A stretch of 49,205 nucleotides of DNA from an uncultured Duncaniella sp. (GCA_910586665.1 CAJUIX010000024.1:1-49205), one strand, 5' to 3'. Numbered from the stretch's first letter, positions 24,301-34,635 are shown. Program-made: numbers and translations. The notes: a model not told the origin generated them from the sequence alone.

Positions 24301-24864
24301 ATGCGTTTACCTGTTTACCTGTACGGCCACCCCGTGCTTCGTAAGACTGCCGCCCCGGTCACCCCTGACTACGAGGGGCTTAAAGAGCTGGTCGAGCAGA
24401 TGTATTCCACCATGTATGACAGCGAGGGCGTAGGCCTCGCCGCCCCCCAGATAGGGCGCTCCGACAGAATCGTGGTCATTGATGCCGACCCCGTCAAGGA
24501 CAACTTTCCCGACTGCGCCGGCCGCAAGCTCACCCTTATAAATCCCGAAATCGAAATCCTCGGCGACGAGGAAATCAGCCGCGAGGAGGGCTGCCTCAGC
24601 CTTCCCGGACTTTCCGAAAAGGTGCCCCGCGTCGAGAACATCCGCCTGCGCTGGGTCGACGAGGACTTCCAGCCCCATGAGGAGGTAATCACCGGCTTCC
24701 TCGCCCGCATCGTCCAGCACGAGTGTGACCACCTCGAGGGAAAGCTCTACATCGACCACATATCGATGATACGCAAGCAGCTCATCAAGGGGAAGCTCAA
24801 CAATATCATAGCCGGTAAGACCCGCTGTGACTACCCTGTCAAATACGCGCCCAAGAAACGATAA
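24301..24864 (+). CDS. def: Peptide deformylase
   Basis: Metalloenzyme that removes the formyl group from the N-terminus of new proteins, 187 residues. All three family motifs are present: GVGLAAPQIG (43-52), EGCLSLPG (96-103, metal ligand C98) and QHECDHLEG (139-147, ligands H140 and H144, catalytic E141). The C-terminal extension beyond the core ends in a basic tail. It sits between ruvX and an ABC-F gene with small gaps (33 and 22 bases), so the three are likely co-transcribed. Confidence 0.96.
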   Translation: MRLPVYLYGHPVLRKTAAPVTPDYEGLKELVEQMYSTMYDSEGVGLAAPQIGRSDRIVVIDADPVKDNFPDCAGRKLTLINPEIEILGDEEISREEGCLSLPGLSEKVPRVENIRLRWVDEDFQPHEEVITGFLARIVQHECDHLEGKLYIDHISMIRKQLIKGKLNNIIAGKTRCDYPVKYAPKKR

Positions 24865-24886
24865 CACAAAGAATCAAAGAAATATC

Positions 24887-26572
<1,686 letters not shown>

Positions 26573-26618
26573 TACATATCATCAGCATACATAATATGTA
26601 TGCGATATATATATGCGC

Positions 26619-26733
26619 CAGTAGGGACGCTTTTAAAAGCGTCCACATCCCACTGCATCGCAAGCTGAAATCTACTGTGATTCAGACTGTTGTATCTATG
26701 TTGATGTGGACGCTTTTAAAAGCGTCCCTACTG
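26619..26733. repeat. 31-bp inverted repeat, each arm itself palindromic
   Basis: Bases 26619-26649 are the exact reverse complement of 26703-26733, with a 53-base spacer. Each arm also contains the 20-base palindrome GGACGCTTTTAAAAGCGTCC, so each can fold alone or with the other. It lies between the convergent ettA and serpin genes and probably stops transcription from both sides. The start GTAGGGACGC is shared with the repeat copies at 17790 and 18291, which suggests a dispersed family. Confidence 0.8.
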
Positions 26734-26746
26734 ATAAAATACTATG

Positions 26747-27970
26747 TTACAGCTTGTTGACCCTGCCTGTGAAGAGGATTGCGCCTGTCGAGCTTTCCTC
26801 TATTATGAAGGCGAAGGGGCGGTCGGCGTGAAATGTGATAGGGGCGCTCGGCATGGCCATCGTATCACCGCCTATTATTGTCACCGCCGCTGCTTCTGTC
26901 CCCTTTTCGTCTACAGCGATTTCCGTCATCTGTTTTGCCAGGCTTACGAATGTGGCAATATCTGACATGGCAAGAAAATCGGCTCTGTCCTTGTCAAAGG
27001 CATCCTTGATTCCGAGGCTTAAAAGATAGTCGGTAAGGTCAAAATCGGTACTGATTTTGAATTTAGGAAGCTCGATGTCACAATCATGTGCGTAGCTGCT
27101 TGATTTCCACTGCTGCCACAGCTCGGCATCAATTGAGCCTACGGCACGGTCGAGCGTCACTCCCTCCGCCGGCAGGATAATCGTCATGGCGTATGCCCCG
27201 TTGCCATACTCGAGTTTGCCGAGCATATAGTCCGTCATATCCATGAATTTGATGTATTCCTTCTTCCTCATCATGTCGACTGTGGAATTTGAGCCGTCCG
27301 TATTGTTGAATTTCTTTTTCTGTGTACTGCTTTCTTTGAAAGGTTCAGCCCACTCCCCTTTAAAATAGAGGGCGTTAATGAGCGCGAATACGACATTCTC
27401 TGAAAAAGGCTCCTTCAATACCTGTGGAAGCATACCGTTGGTGTGTTTCGAGCACCATGAATTGATTTTCTTCATAGCTTCCTCGCTCGACAGCTTTACG
27501 CTCGCGCTCTCGGCACGGTAATAGTCGGCCACGGCGCGTGAATACGACGGCAGTACATTGAAGCTCTCGTCGAGCCATACAGAGTTGGCGCTGTGCAGCG
27601 TGGTTTTCTTGTCGACTTTGGGAAGCTCCTCTAATAGGCGCTTGTTGAGCGAGTTGAGCTCGTCAAGCGAACTGATTTTGAGCGCCGCGGTGATTTCGTC
27701 GAGCGTATTGCCCTGCGCACCGTTGGCAAGCATACCGAGGGCAAACTGGAGGCTCAGCGGCGACACCATGAAGTTGTCTTTGTCAGAATTCTCATTGAAA
27801 TAGCGCAGCATCTCGAAGGCTGTCCCGTGTTGCTTTGCAACGATTTCTGTTTCCCCTGCCGTGAGCACTATGTCTTTACGCTCGTTGCTGCCGCCGTCAT
27901 CGTCATGGCTATTGTTGCATGCACCCATCAGCAGCCCGAGGCCGAGCAATAAATAGTTGTACGTTTTCAT
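26747..27970 (-). CDS. Serpin (serine protease inhibitor), lipoprotein
   Basis: 407-residue serpin with a lipoprotein signal (LLMGAC, modified C18), so it should sit on the cell envelope. The serpin fold is full length, including NFMVSPLSL (66-74), NALYFKGEW and the C-terminal DRPFAFIIEESSTGAILFTG. The reactive-centre hinge is of the inhibitory type: EKGTEAAA at 355-362. Counting P17 as E355 places P1 at M371 and P1' at A372, the same spacing as Met-Ser in human alpha-1-antitrypsin. Elastase-like or chymotrypsin-like targets are therefore predicted. Base composition is somewhat more AT-rich than the surrounding genes, which fits horizontal gain but does not prove it. Confidence 0.93.
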   Translation of the reverse strand: MKTYNYLLLGLGLLMGACNNSHDDDGGSNERKDIVLTAGETEIVAKQHGTAFEMLRYFNENSDKDNFMVSPLSLQFALGMLANGAQGNTLDEITAALKISSLDELNSLNKRLLEELPKVDKKTTLHSANSVWLDESFNVLPSYSRAVADYYRAESASVKLSSEEAMKKINSWCSKHTNGMLPQVLKEPFSENVVFALINALYFKGEWAEPFKESSTQKKKFNNTDGSNSTVDMMRKKEYIKFMDMTDYMLGKLEYGNGAYAMTIILPAEGVTLDRAVGSIDAELWQQWKSSSYAHDCDIELPKFKISTDFDLTDYLLSLGIKDAFDKDRADFLAMSDIATFVSLAKQMTEIAVDEKGTEAAAVTIIGGDTMAMPSAPITFHADRPFAFIIEESSTGAILFTGRVNKL

Positions 27971-28036
27971 CGTCTTATAAAGGTATTTTTGGTTAATATC
28001 TATTTATTAAATCCGCTGAAAGGCAAATCCTTGCAT

Positions 28037-28044
28037 CAAAAGTA
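28037..28044 (-). promoter_or_regulatory. -7 element of the serpin gene
   Basis: TACTTTTG on the minus strand matches TAnnTTTG, about 67 bases before the serpin ATG. The -33 position has no clear TTTG. Confidence 0.45.
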
Positions 28045-28151
28045 CTGTTTTTAACACATATTAACCGTGAAATGCCGCTCCCTTTTGCTTTATCGCACTT
28101 TTTGGGGGAGCGGCGCTTTGTAACTTTGCGCTGTGGGGCGATTTCCTCCGC

Positions 28152-28946
28152 TCAGCGCTTGATTTCGTGCAGGTAGGTGTAGACGGCGCCTACGAGGAGG
28201 GCGCCCCCGATGATATTGCCTATGGTCGCGGGGACGAGGTTGCACCATACGGCTTGCCAGACGCCTACATCGGCGCCTTCGAGCATCCCTAAGGGGATGA
28301 AAAACATATTGGCTATCGAGTGCTCGTAGCCGAGGGCCACGAAGGCCATGACCGGGAGCCAGCAGCCCAGGGCTTTCTCGAAAAATGTCTTGCCGGAGAG
28401 GGCGAGCCATACGGCGAGGCAGACACACCAGTTGGCTCCGATTCCCTTGAGCATGACGGTCAGCCAGGGCATCGACACCTTCGCTTCGGCGATTCCGCGG
28501 ATGGCGCTTCCGTAGGGGTCGGCGGAGCTCAGCCCGCAGCTGTAGACCATGAGGAAGGTAAAGGCCACGGCTCCGGCGAAGTTGCCGAGGTAGACGAGGA
28601 CCCAGTTGCGGACCACTGTCCCGAAACCATGCTTCCCCCTGGCGTAGGAGGGGATGAGCAGGGCATTGTTGCCGGTGAAGAGCTCGGCGCCGAGCACGAC
28701 GACGAGGATAAGCCCTATCGGGAACATGCAGCCGCTGAGGAGCTTCTGCATCGCGGGATTCGTGGCGGTGATTTCGGGGAAGCCGTAGCCCACGATGAGC
28801 GAGAGGGTGCCTCCGAAGGCTATGTAGGCTCCCGCCAGGACCGACGCCAGCATCAGGCGTGGGAGGTTGTCGACTGTCAGTCGGGCTTTGGCGGCGCCTG
28901 CGCCTGCGGCAGCCTCTGTGATTTCGCGTGGGGTCCTTATCTGCAT
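28152..28946 (-). CDS. Formate/nitrite transporter family channel (FocA/NirC type)
   Basis: Pentameric inner-membrane channel for small monovalent anions, 264 residues, six hydrophobic segments expected. Family features include GGTLSLIVG in the first helix region, the GAELFTGNN loop and the GYEHSIANMFF segment near the end, with the pore-lining His in the last. In an anaerobe, formate export or import is the likely role; nitrite or hydrosulfide cannot be ruled out. It starts 26 bases after a small membrane protein gene and is probably co-transcribed with it. Confidence 0.9.
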   Translation of the reverse strand: MQIRTPREITEAAAGAGAAKARLTVDNLPRLMLASVLAGAYIAFGGTLSLIVGYGFPEITATNPAMQKLLSGCMFPIGLILVVVLGAELFTGNNALLIPSYARGKHGFGTVVRNWVLVYLGNFAGAVAFTFLMVYSCGLSSADPYGSAIRGIAEAKVSMPWLTVMLKGIGANWCVCLAVWLALSGKTFFEKALGCWLPVMAFVALGYEHSIANMFFIPLGMLEGADVGVWQAVWCNLVPATIGNIIGGALLVGAVYTYLHEIKR

Positions 28947-28972
28947 GTCTGGTGGCTTGGTGGTGGGTTGGT

Positions 28973-29167
28973 TTATCGGACTTTCTGTTGCCGCTCGCGC
29001 TTCTTCAGGAAGAGGTGGAGCACGGCGATTATGGCCAGCGTCACTCCTATGACGCCGAAATAGTAGAAGTAGTTTCCCTGCTGGTATTCGGGATAGCCGA
29101 TGTAGCTCATGACGCCGAGGTAAAGCAGCAGGATTGCGGGGATGAGAGTGGAACGTCGCAGTTTCAT
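28973..29167 (-). CDS. Small two-helix membrane protein
   Basis: 64 residues, no family recognised. Two hydrophobic segments (about 8-24 and 33-54) are separated by a Tyr-rich loop (YPEYQQGNYFYYFG), and the C-terminus is strongly basic (KKRERQQKVR), which places it inside by the positive-inside rule. The first residues MKLRRS are also basic, so both ends should be cytoplasmic. It immediately precedes the formate/nitrite channel gene. A role as an accessory of the channel is a guess from position. Confidence 0.65.
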   Translation of the reverse strand: MKLRRSTLIPAILLLYLGVMSYIGYPEYQQGNYFYYFGVIGVTLAIIAVLHLFLKKRERQQKVR

Positions 29168-29313
29168 GGTTTTTAAGTTAAGTGGTTTAAGATGCTTTTA
29201 AGCGTGATGGTGGTGATAGATGTATGTGTAGGGTAGTTTCTTTATTCCCGGCTGTTGCTGTTGTCGGGGTGTGATCGTTAGATGTCCTGTATGGGTCTGT
29301 CCCCTTCCTGGGG

Positions 29314-29961
29314 TCAGTCTGAAATGTTCCCTCCCTCTTTTTCGGGGAGTATATATTCCGATTCCGCCGGGTCGAAGCATCCTGCCATGAGGTGGCGGTA
29401 GATTCTCAGACAAGCCCAGGCGTCGATAGAGGCGTAGATCATCTGCCCCGGGCTTAGCTGCGCAGCCTCCCAGTTGCTCAGCCGCTGGCTCTTGGAGATG
29501 CGTCCGTTGAAGATGATGCCGTAGATTTTCTGGAGGCTGGAGTCGGCGATGTGGAATGACTTGACCACGTTCTGCAGGTCGATGAAGTTGGTCGGCTCGA
29601 AGGCGGCTATCCGATGGAGCACATGGAAGTCGTCGCGCAGCGAGAGCCCCACCTTCACCACCTTGTCGGACTCCATGAAGTCGCGCAGCTCCTTGAAAAA
29701 TCCGAGCTTGTTGAGCCGGAAGAGGAAGGAGTGGTCGAGCGTCGAGAGCTGGATGAGCGAGACGGTGTTGGTCTGTCCCTTGCGGAAATTGGGCTTTGTC
29801 TCCGTGTCGAAGCCCACCGCCTTGCAGGTGCTCAGATAGCTGAGGGCTTCCAGGGCATCGGGTATGGTCTCAACCACCGTTATAGAGCCGGGAAATTCGA
29901 CCGTCGGGAGACCCGACAGCTGCTCTTTTGAGATTGAGATGCTGAATGAGTTGATGTCCAT
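29314..29961 (-). CDS. 3'-5' exonuclease domain protein (DEDD family, RNase D-like)
   Basis: 215 residues consisting of one DnaQ-like exonuclease domain, similar to the catalytic domain of RNase D and WRN. The first metal-binding motif is VGFDTETKP (D52, E54). VGLSLRDDF and the C-terminal YASIDAWA (motif III region, Y-x3-D) follow. There is no HRDC domain. A longer frame opens at GTG 29988, but a promoter box overlaps that codon, so ATG 29961 is chosen. Its role is probably RNA or DNA 3'-end trimming; which of these is not visible from sequence. Confidence 0.85.
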   Translation of the reverse strand: MDINSFSISISKEQLSGLPTVEFPGSITVVETIPDALEALSYLSTCKAVGFDTETKPNFRKGQTNTVSLIQLSTLDHSFLFRLNKLGFFKELRDFMESDKVVKVGLSLRDDFHVLHRIAAFEPTNFIDLQNVVKSFHIADSSLQKIYGIIFNGRISKSQRLSNWEAAQLSPGQMIYASIDAWACLRIYRHLMAGCFDPAESEYILPEKEGGNISD

Positions 29962-29987
29962 TGGAAATAAAGCGCTTTTTGCTGACA

Positions 29988-29995
29988 CAAAGTTA
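29988..29995 (-). promoter_or_regulatory. -7 element of the exonuclease gene
   Basis: TAACTTTG on the minus strand matches TAnnTTTG and gives a leader of about 20 bases before ATG 29961. It excludes the upstream GTG at 29988 as a start and separates this gene from the biotin operon. Confidence 0.6.
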
Positions 29996-30077
29996 GTGAT
30001 TATTGTTGGATTAGAGCATATTTATGTCAAAAAAAGCGGTGTCCGCGGACGATATTGGCCTTTTGTCACCCCTTATT

Positions 30078-30719
30078 TTATGCTTTGAGCGATGGGATGG
30101 TGGCGAAGCGGGCCTCGGGGAAGTGCCGGGCCACATAGCGGCGCAGGAAGGCCTGGGTGTCGGCTCCTATGATGCGGTCGGTGTCGAAGTGCTCGTTGTA
30201 GACCACCGCCTCGAGCTTTATCCCTCGCGCTTTTATGGCTTCAAGTGACAGGACGGCGTGGTTTATAGAGCCGAGGACACCGTTGACGGTCAGTATGAGA
30301 GGGAGCTTGCGCGAGCTGACATAGTCAATGGTGAAGAAGTCGTCGGTGATGGGTACCATCAGTCCTCCCGCGCCCTCGACGAGCACTATGTCATAACGGC
30401 TTTTGAGTGTCTCGGTGGCTTTGTCGATGACTCCGAGGTCGATTTCGCGTCCGTCCATGCGCGCGGCGAGCTGCGCCGAGGCTGGATATGAGAAGATGAC
30501 GGGTGCAGTCAGTCCCTCCTCGTCCTCGGGGAGCGGGGGGATACTCATGAGCCGGCGGTGGAGCTGGATGTCCTCGGAGTAGCCGACGTTGCCGGTCTGT
30601 ATGAATTTCTGGGTCACTACCTTTTTACCCTCTTTCATAAGCAGGGAGGCTATGTGGCCTGTGACGTAGCTCTTGCCGGCGTCGGTGTCGATGCCTGATA
30701 TGAAATATGCCTGTGACAT
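30078..30719 (-). CDS. bioD: Dethiobiotin synthetase
   Basis: ATP-dependent enzyme that closes the ureido ring of dethiobiotin from 7,8-diaminopelargonic acid and CO2. 213 residues. The P-loop FISGIDTDAGKSYVTG (6-21) replaces the common GTDTxxGKT with GIDTDAGKS, still a functional P-loop form. VEGAGGLMVPI is the second conserved block. It is the last gene of the bioA-bioF-bioG/C-bioD unit, 14 bases after the fusion gene. bioB is not in this window. Confidence 0.93.
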   Translation of the reverse strand: MSQAYFISGIDTDAGKSYVTGHIASLLMKEGKKVVTQKFIQTGNVGYSEDIQLHRRLMSIPPLPEDEEGLTAPVIFSYPASAQLAARMDGREIDLGVIDKATETLKSRYDIVLVEGAGGLMVPITDDFFTIDYVSSRKLPLILTVNGVLGSINHAVLSLEAIKARGIKLEAVVYNEHFDTDRIIGADTQAFLRRYVARHFPEARFATIPSLKA

Positions 30720-30733
30720 GGTCTGTGTATTTT

Positions 30734-32146
30734 CTATATTTTTTTGAAAACGATATATATCGGCTGGTAGGTCAGCGGGGCGTTACCGTCGGGGAGGAGG
30801 GGATAGCTGCTGATGACCTCCCGCGCGGTCTGCCCGGAGTGGGAACTGCTGAGGGCGTTGACCCCGGTGAGTTTGGCGTGGCGCAGGGCCTCTACGGCTG
30901 AGGGGAAGAGCAGTGTGTGCTCCTCCTGCGAGAGGTGGAGCAGCCGGCATCCTTCGGGAATCATCTTTCCGACAGCCGTGGCGTCGGGATAGCGGACGGG
31001 GTGGGGGAGGCGTCCTCGTATTTCGCTCATGGTCTTCGGGCCGAATGTCGACAGGACGGCGACGGCCCCGGGCCGGAGCGCGCGGGCGCAGCGGCGCATG
31101 AAGGCCGGCAGCGAGTTGAACCACTGCACGGTCGAGGCGGAGAAGAGCAGGTCGAGCGAGCCTTCGGGCAGCAGTCCGATTTCGGTCTCGGCGTCGCACT
31201 CCCTCTGCCGCAGCGTGCAGCCTGGGAGTGTGTCGGCTATGTTTGCGGCTATGTGGAGGTCCCAGGCCTCTATTTCTCCAAGCCCTAATTTCTTAGTCAG
31301 AAGGCGGGTGGTCAGTCCCGTCCCGCAGCCGATTTCGAGCACCGCGGGCGCATCCTTGCCGGCGAGGGCATCGGAGGGAATGAGCGAGCAGAGCTTTTCG
31401 GCAATCTCGCGCTGGACGGTGGCATTGGCCTCGTAGGTCGACTCGGCGCGGGTGAATTTTTCAGCCACAAGCCCCTTCTCGGTCAGTAGCGAGCGCAGTA
31501 TTGAGTCGAAGTCGGGCAGATGCGCGCCCGGTATGTCGATGATTTCGTATGTCTCCCCGCCCCAAGCCTCACGCTGGTTGGCAGGGGGGATGATTCGGTC
31601 GGCGTCGCAGACGATGGCGCAGTCCCACAGCCCCTTTGGCGCGACCACGGGTGCTGCCTCTATAGCGCGCAGCTCCTCGCGCAGCTCTTCGAGGCCGCGC
31701 GCGGGAAGTGTGGCCGAGAATTCATGGTAGGCATCGCCCGACCCGGCCATGCGGAGGTGGAATTTCGATAGCGACTTCTCGCTGAGTCCTTCGAGTGTCC
31801 CGCGGAATATGTCGCGGGGGATGCCGAGGCGGTCGTCCACCGGGTGCATCGACCCGTTGATGGCTATAGCCGCCGTAATCGGGAGTCGCGGGTGAGAGAG
31901 GATGAAGCGCGTCGCCGCCGGCACGCCGAATGACCATGCCACTACCACGATTTCCTCACACTTCTCCAGTTCCCTCTCCGGGCCGTCGGGCAGGGAGGGG
32001 TCGCGGTAGTCCCAGAGGATTATGAGGCGGTAGCCCTTCACGGAGAGCCGTCGGAAGGGCTTCTCGTCCATTCCCCAGCCGGCGAAAAGGACTATGGTGC
32101 GGGGCGACGTTGCGACGTCGGCAGTCGGATATATATGAAATTTCAT
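30734..32146 (-). CDS. bioG/bioC: BioG-BioC fusion: pimeloyl-ACP methyl esterase plus malonyl-ACP methyltransferase
   Basis: 470 residues that join the enzymes opening and closing pimelate synthesis. The N-terminal BioG part (about 1-225) is an alpha/beta hydrolase with nucleophile S72 in VAWSFGV, an acidic residue in CDADR (181-183) and H209 in GAHLPDF; it frees pimeloyl-ACP from its methyl ester. The C-terminal BioC part (about 230-470) has the SAM-binding VLEIGCGTG (269-277) and methylates malonyl-ACP to start the pathway. The true start is ATG 32146, two bases after the bioF stop; the longer frame runs into bioF. I recall fused BioG/BioC being known in Bacteroidetes. Confidence 0.88.
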   Translation of the reverse strand: MKFHIYPTADVATSPRTIVLFAGWGMDEKPFRRLSVKGYRLIILWDYRDPSLPDGPERELEKCEEIVVVAWSFGVPAATRFILSHPRLPITAAIAINGSMHPVDDRLGIPRDIFRGTLEGLSEKSLSKFHLRMAGSGDAYHEFSATLPARGLEELREELRAIEAAPVVAPKGLWDCAIVCDADRIIPPANQREAWGGETYEIIDIPGAHLPDFDSILRSLLTEKGLVAEKFTRAESTYEANATVQREIAEKLCSLIPSDALAGKDAPAVLEIGCGTGLTTRLLTKKLGLGEIEAWDLHIAANIADTLPGCTLRQRECDAETEIGLLPEGSLDLLFSASTVQWFNSLPAFMRRCARALRPGAVAVLSTFGPKTMSEIRGRLPHPVRYPDATAVGKMIPEGCRLLHLSQEEHTLLFPSAVEALRHAKLTGVNALSSSHSGQTAREVISSYPLLPDGNAPLTYQPIYIVFKKI

Positions 32147-32148
32147 CG

Positions 32149-33279
32149 TCAGGACATGAGTTTTGCGAGTGTGGCGCCGAAGCGCTCGATTTCTTCCACC
32201 GGCAGGGCGGCGCTGAGGCTGATGCGCAGGCGCTCCGTGCCGGGCGGGACGGTCGGGGTGCGTATCGGGAGCACCTTGAAGCCCTCCTCGCGCAGCCGTT
32301 GCGAAAGGCGCACGGCTTTCTCTGCCGAGCCGGTCACGAGGGGCTGGATATGGCTCGCGGTGATAGGGAATGAGGGGGAGAGGGGTTGCAGAAGCTCTCT
32401 GAGCCGCGAGCCGAGGGCGCGCAGCCGGGCGCGCTCGGTGTCCATGCCTGTGAATGTCTCGACCATGAACTGTGTCCACGCCGCGGACATCGGCGGTAGG
32501 GAGGTCGAGAAGATGAAGCTTCGGGCACGGTTGACGAGATAGTCGCGCACTGTCGCCGAAACGGCACAGAACGCGCCCGCCGAGGCGCAGGCCTTGCCGA
32601 ATGTGCCCATGACTACGTCGACCTCCGCGAAATCACTGCTCCCGGCGGCGAGTCCGAGCCCTCCGGCGCCTTCGACTCCGAAGGCGTGGGCCTCGTCAAC
32701 GTAGAGGAGCACGTTGGGGTAGCGCTTCTTTATTTCTATGAGCCGGTCTATGTCGGCGCGGTCGCCGTCCATGCTGTAGACGCTCTCCACTGCGAGCACC
32801 ACGCAGTCATAGCCGGCGGCATCCTTGGCGAGTATGCGCTCTAAGTGTGCGTAGTCATTGTGACGGAAGCGGCTGAAGGGGGCCTTGGAGAGGGTGATGC
32901 CGTCGATGATGCTCGCGTGGACGAGCTTGTCGGCCACGATGATGCTCTTGCCGGCGGCAAGGGCCTGGATCATGCCGGTGTTGGCGTGGTAGCCGCTGTT
33001 GAAGAGGAGGCAGGGGCGCCCGTAGAGTGAGCCGAGCAGGCGCTCGAGGCTCTCATATTCCCTCTGCCGCCCGCTAAGGAGGCGTGAGGCCGACGAGGTC
33101 AGCGGTATGCGGCGGTTGGCTGCCGAGTCGAAGAACCGCTCCTGGAGGTCGGCGCGGGCGGCGAGGCCGAGATAGTCGTTGGACGAGAGGTCGGTCACCC
33201 CCTCGCCGCTCTCCGCGGGGATGTGGCGGAAGTTGCCCTCCGCGCGCAGGCGGTCGAGTATGTCGGAGTAGCGATTCAC
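32149..33279 (-). CDS. bioF: 8-amino-7-oxononanoate synthase
   Basis: PLP enzyme that condenses pimeloyl-thioester with alanine. With the GTG start at 33279 it has 376 residues and begins VNRYSDILDRLRAEG; this GTG overlaps the bioA stop (GTGA), a coupling typical of such operons. Motifs: DLSSNDYLGLA near residue 40, SGYHANTG, YVDEAHAFGVEG, and the PLP-lysine region GTFGKACASAGAF. A longer upstream frame would read through bioA and lacks homology, so it was set aside. Placed between bioA and the bioG/C fusion. Confidence 0.92.
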   Translation of the reverse strand: MNRYSDILDRLRAEGNFRHIPAESGEGVTDLSSNDYLGLAARADLQERFFDSAANRRIPLTSSASRLLSGRQREYESLERLLGSLYGRPCLLFNSGYHANTGMIQALAAGKSIIVADKLVHASIIDGITLSKAPFSRFRHNDYAHLERILAKDAAGYDCVVLAVESVYSMDGDRADIDRLIEIKKRYPNVLLYVDEAHAFGVEGAGGLGLAAGSSDFAEVDVVMGTFGKACASAGAFCAVSATVRDYLVNRARSFIFSTSLPPMSAAWTQFMVETFTGMDTERARLRALGSRLRELLQPLSPSFPITASHIQPLVTGSAEKAVRLSQRLREEGFKVLPIRTPTVPPGTERLRISLSAALPVEEIERFGATLAKLMS

Positions 33280-34601
33280 TTTATGCACTCGATCATGTTT
33301 TCGATAAGGTATTTCAGCTCGCCGTCCGAGATGATGTAGGGGGGCATGATGTAGACGTTGCGTCCGAAGGGGCGCACCCATATCCCGCGCTCTACGCAGC
33401 GCTTCTGGAACTCGCCTACATCCACCGGCTCCTTCATCTCGATTACGCCTATGGCGCCGAGCACCCTGACATCCTTCACCCCCTTGACGAGGGCGGCAGG
33501 GGCGATGTGGCGGCGGATTACGGCCTCGATGTAGGCCACGCGGCGCCCCATGTCATATTTCTTCATCAGCCCGAGGGAGGCCACGGCCACCGCGCAGGCC
33601 AGCGGGTTGGCCATGAATGTCGGGCCGTGCATCATCACTCCGGCCTCTCCGCGAGAGATTGTGTCGGCCACCTCGCGGGTGGTCATGACGGCGCTCATGG
33701 TCATATAGCCGGCGGTCAGCCCCTTGCCTATGCACATGATGTCCGGCTCGACCCCGGCATGTTCGGAGGCGAAGCACTTACCGGTGCGCCAAAATCCGGT
33801 GGCTATCTCGTCGAATATCAAATAGATGCCGGCCTCGTCGCAGAGCCGGCGGGCGCGACGCAGATATTCGGGGTGGTAGAACCTCATGCCCCCCGCGCCC
33901 TGGACTATCGGCTCGAGAATCAGGGCTGCGAGCTCGTCCTTGTGCTCGCGGATGATTTCGGCGAGCGGCTCTATGTCCTCCTCGCGCCACTTGCCCCCGA
34001 AGGTCACCTGTGGCGCCGGGGCGAAGAAGCGGATAGGGAGGGCGGAGCCGAAGGCGCCGTGCATGCCGGTGACGGGGTCACAGACACTCATAGCGTTCCA
34101 TGTGTCGCCGTGGTATCCGCTGCGTATGGTGACGAAGTTGGTCTTCCTGTGGTCGCCCGAGCGGGATATGGCGGCCTGCACCGCCATTTTCATGGCCACC
34201 TCGACGGCCACGGAGCCTGAGTCGGCATAGAAGATGTTGTGCATGGAGGGGGGAGCCATCTCGAGCAGCATCTTTCCAAGCTTGATGGCCGGTTCGTGGG
34301 TGAGGCCGCCAAACATGATGTGGCTCATCTTGTCGATCTGACTTCTGACGGCCTCGTTGATTACGGGGTGGTTGTAGCCGTGGACGGCACTCCACCATGA
34401 GGCCATGCCGTCAATAAGTTCGCGCCCGTCGGCGAGGCGTATCCTTACACCCCGGGCTGAATCGACCTTGTAGGTCGGCAGGGGGTTGATTGTAGAGGTG
34501 TAGGGGTGCCACAGATGCTCGCGGTCGAAGGGGTCGTGGAGCACCTGCTCGGTCGTATTTATATTATATGTGGCATTTTGTGTTTCGGTATCAGTATGCA
34601 T
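33276..34601 (-). CDS. bioA: Adenosylmethionine-8-amino-7-oxononanoate aminotransferase
   Basis: PLP transaminase that uses S-adenosylmethionine as amino donor to make 7,8-diaminopelargonic acid. 441 residues, full length. Conserved parts: DREHLWHPYTS near the N-terminus, GMASWWSAVHGYNHP, YHGDTWNAMSV, FDEIATGFWRTG and the PLP-lysine block CIGKGLTAGYM. It is the first gene of the biotin operon. A consensus -7 box lies about 27 bases upstream. No BirA operator-like palindrome was recognised. Confidence 0.95.
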   Translation of the reverse strand: MHTDTETQNATYNINTTEQVLHDPFDREHLWHPYTSTINPLPTYKVDSARGVRIRLADGRELIDGMASWWSAVHGYNHPVINEAVRSQIDKMSHIMFGGLTHEPAIKLGKMLLEMAPPSMHNIFYADSGSVAVEVAMKMAVQAAISRSGDHRKTNFVTIRSGYHGDTWNAMSVCDPVTGMHGAFGSALPIRFFAPAPQVTFGGKWREEDIEPLAEIIREHKDELAALILEPIVQGAGGMRFYHPEYLRRARRLCDEAGIYLIFDEIATGFWRTGKCFASEHAGVEPDIMCIGKGLTAGYMTMSAVMTTREVADTISRGEAGVMMHGPTFMANPLACAVAVASLGLMKKYDMGRRVAYIEAVIRRHIAPAALVKGVKDVRVLGAIGVIEMKEPVDVGEFQKRCVERGIWVRPFGRNVYIMPPYIISDGELKYLIENMIECIK

Positions 34602-34627
34602 GGCTAAAATATTTATAATAGTCGCTG

Positions 34628-34635
34628 CAAAGTTA
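34628..34635 (-). promoter_or_regulatory. -7 element of the biotin operon
   Basis: TAACTTTG on the minus strand matches TAnnTTTG, 27 bases upstream of the bioA ATG. The leader would be about 20 bases, leaving little room for a riboswitch. The 277-base gap up to 34878 also holds the divergent promoter at 34675-34706. Confidence 0.55.

Noticed and set aside
32147..32479. Longer N-terminus of the bioG/bioC gene
   Set aside because: The extra residues are the bioF sequence read in another frame; the ATG at 32146 begins an authentic BioG N-terminus two bases after the bioF stop.
33280..33381. Longer N-terminus of bioF
   Set aside because: It overlaps the end of bioA and lacks similarity; GTG 33279 gives the normal start and a GTGA overlap.
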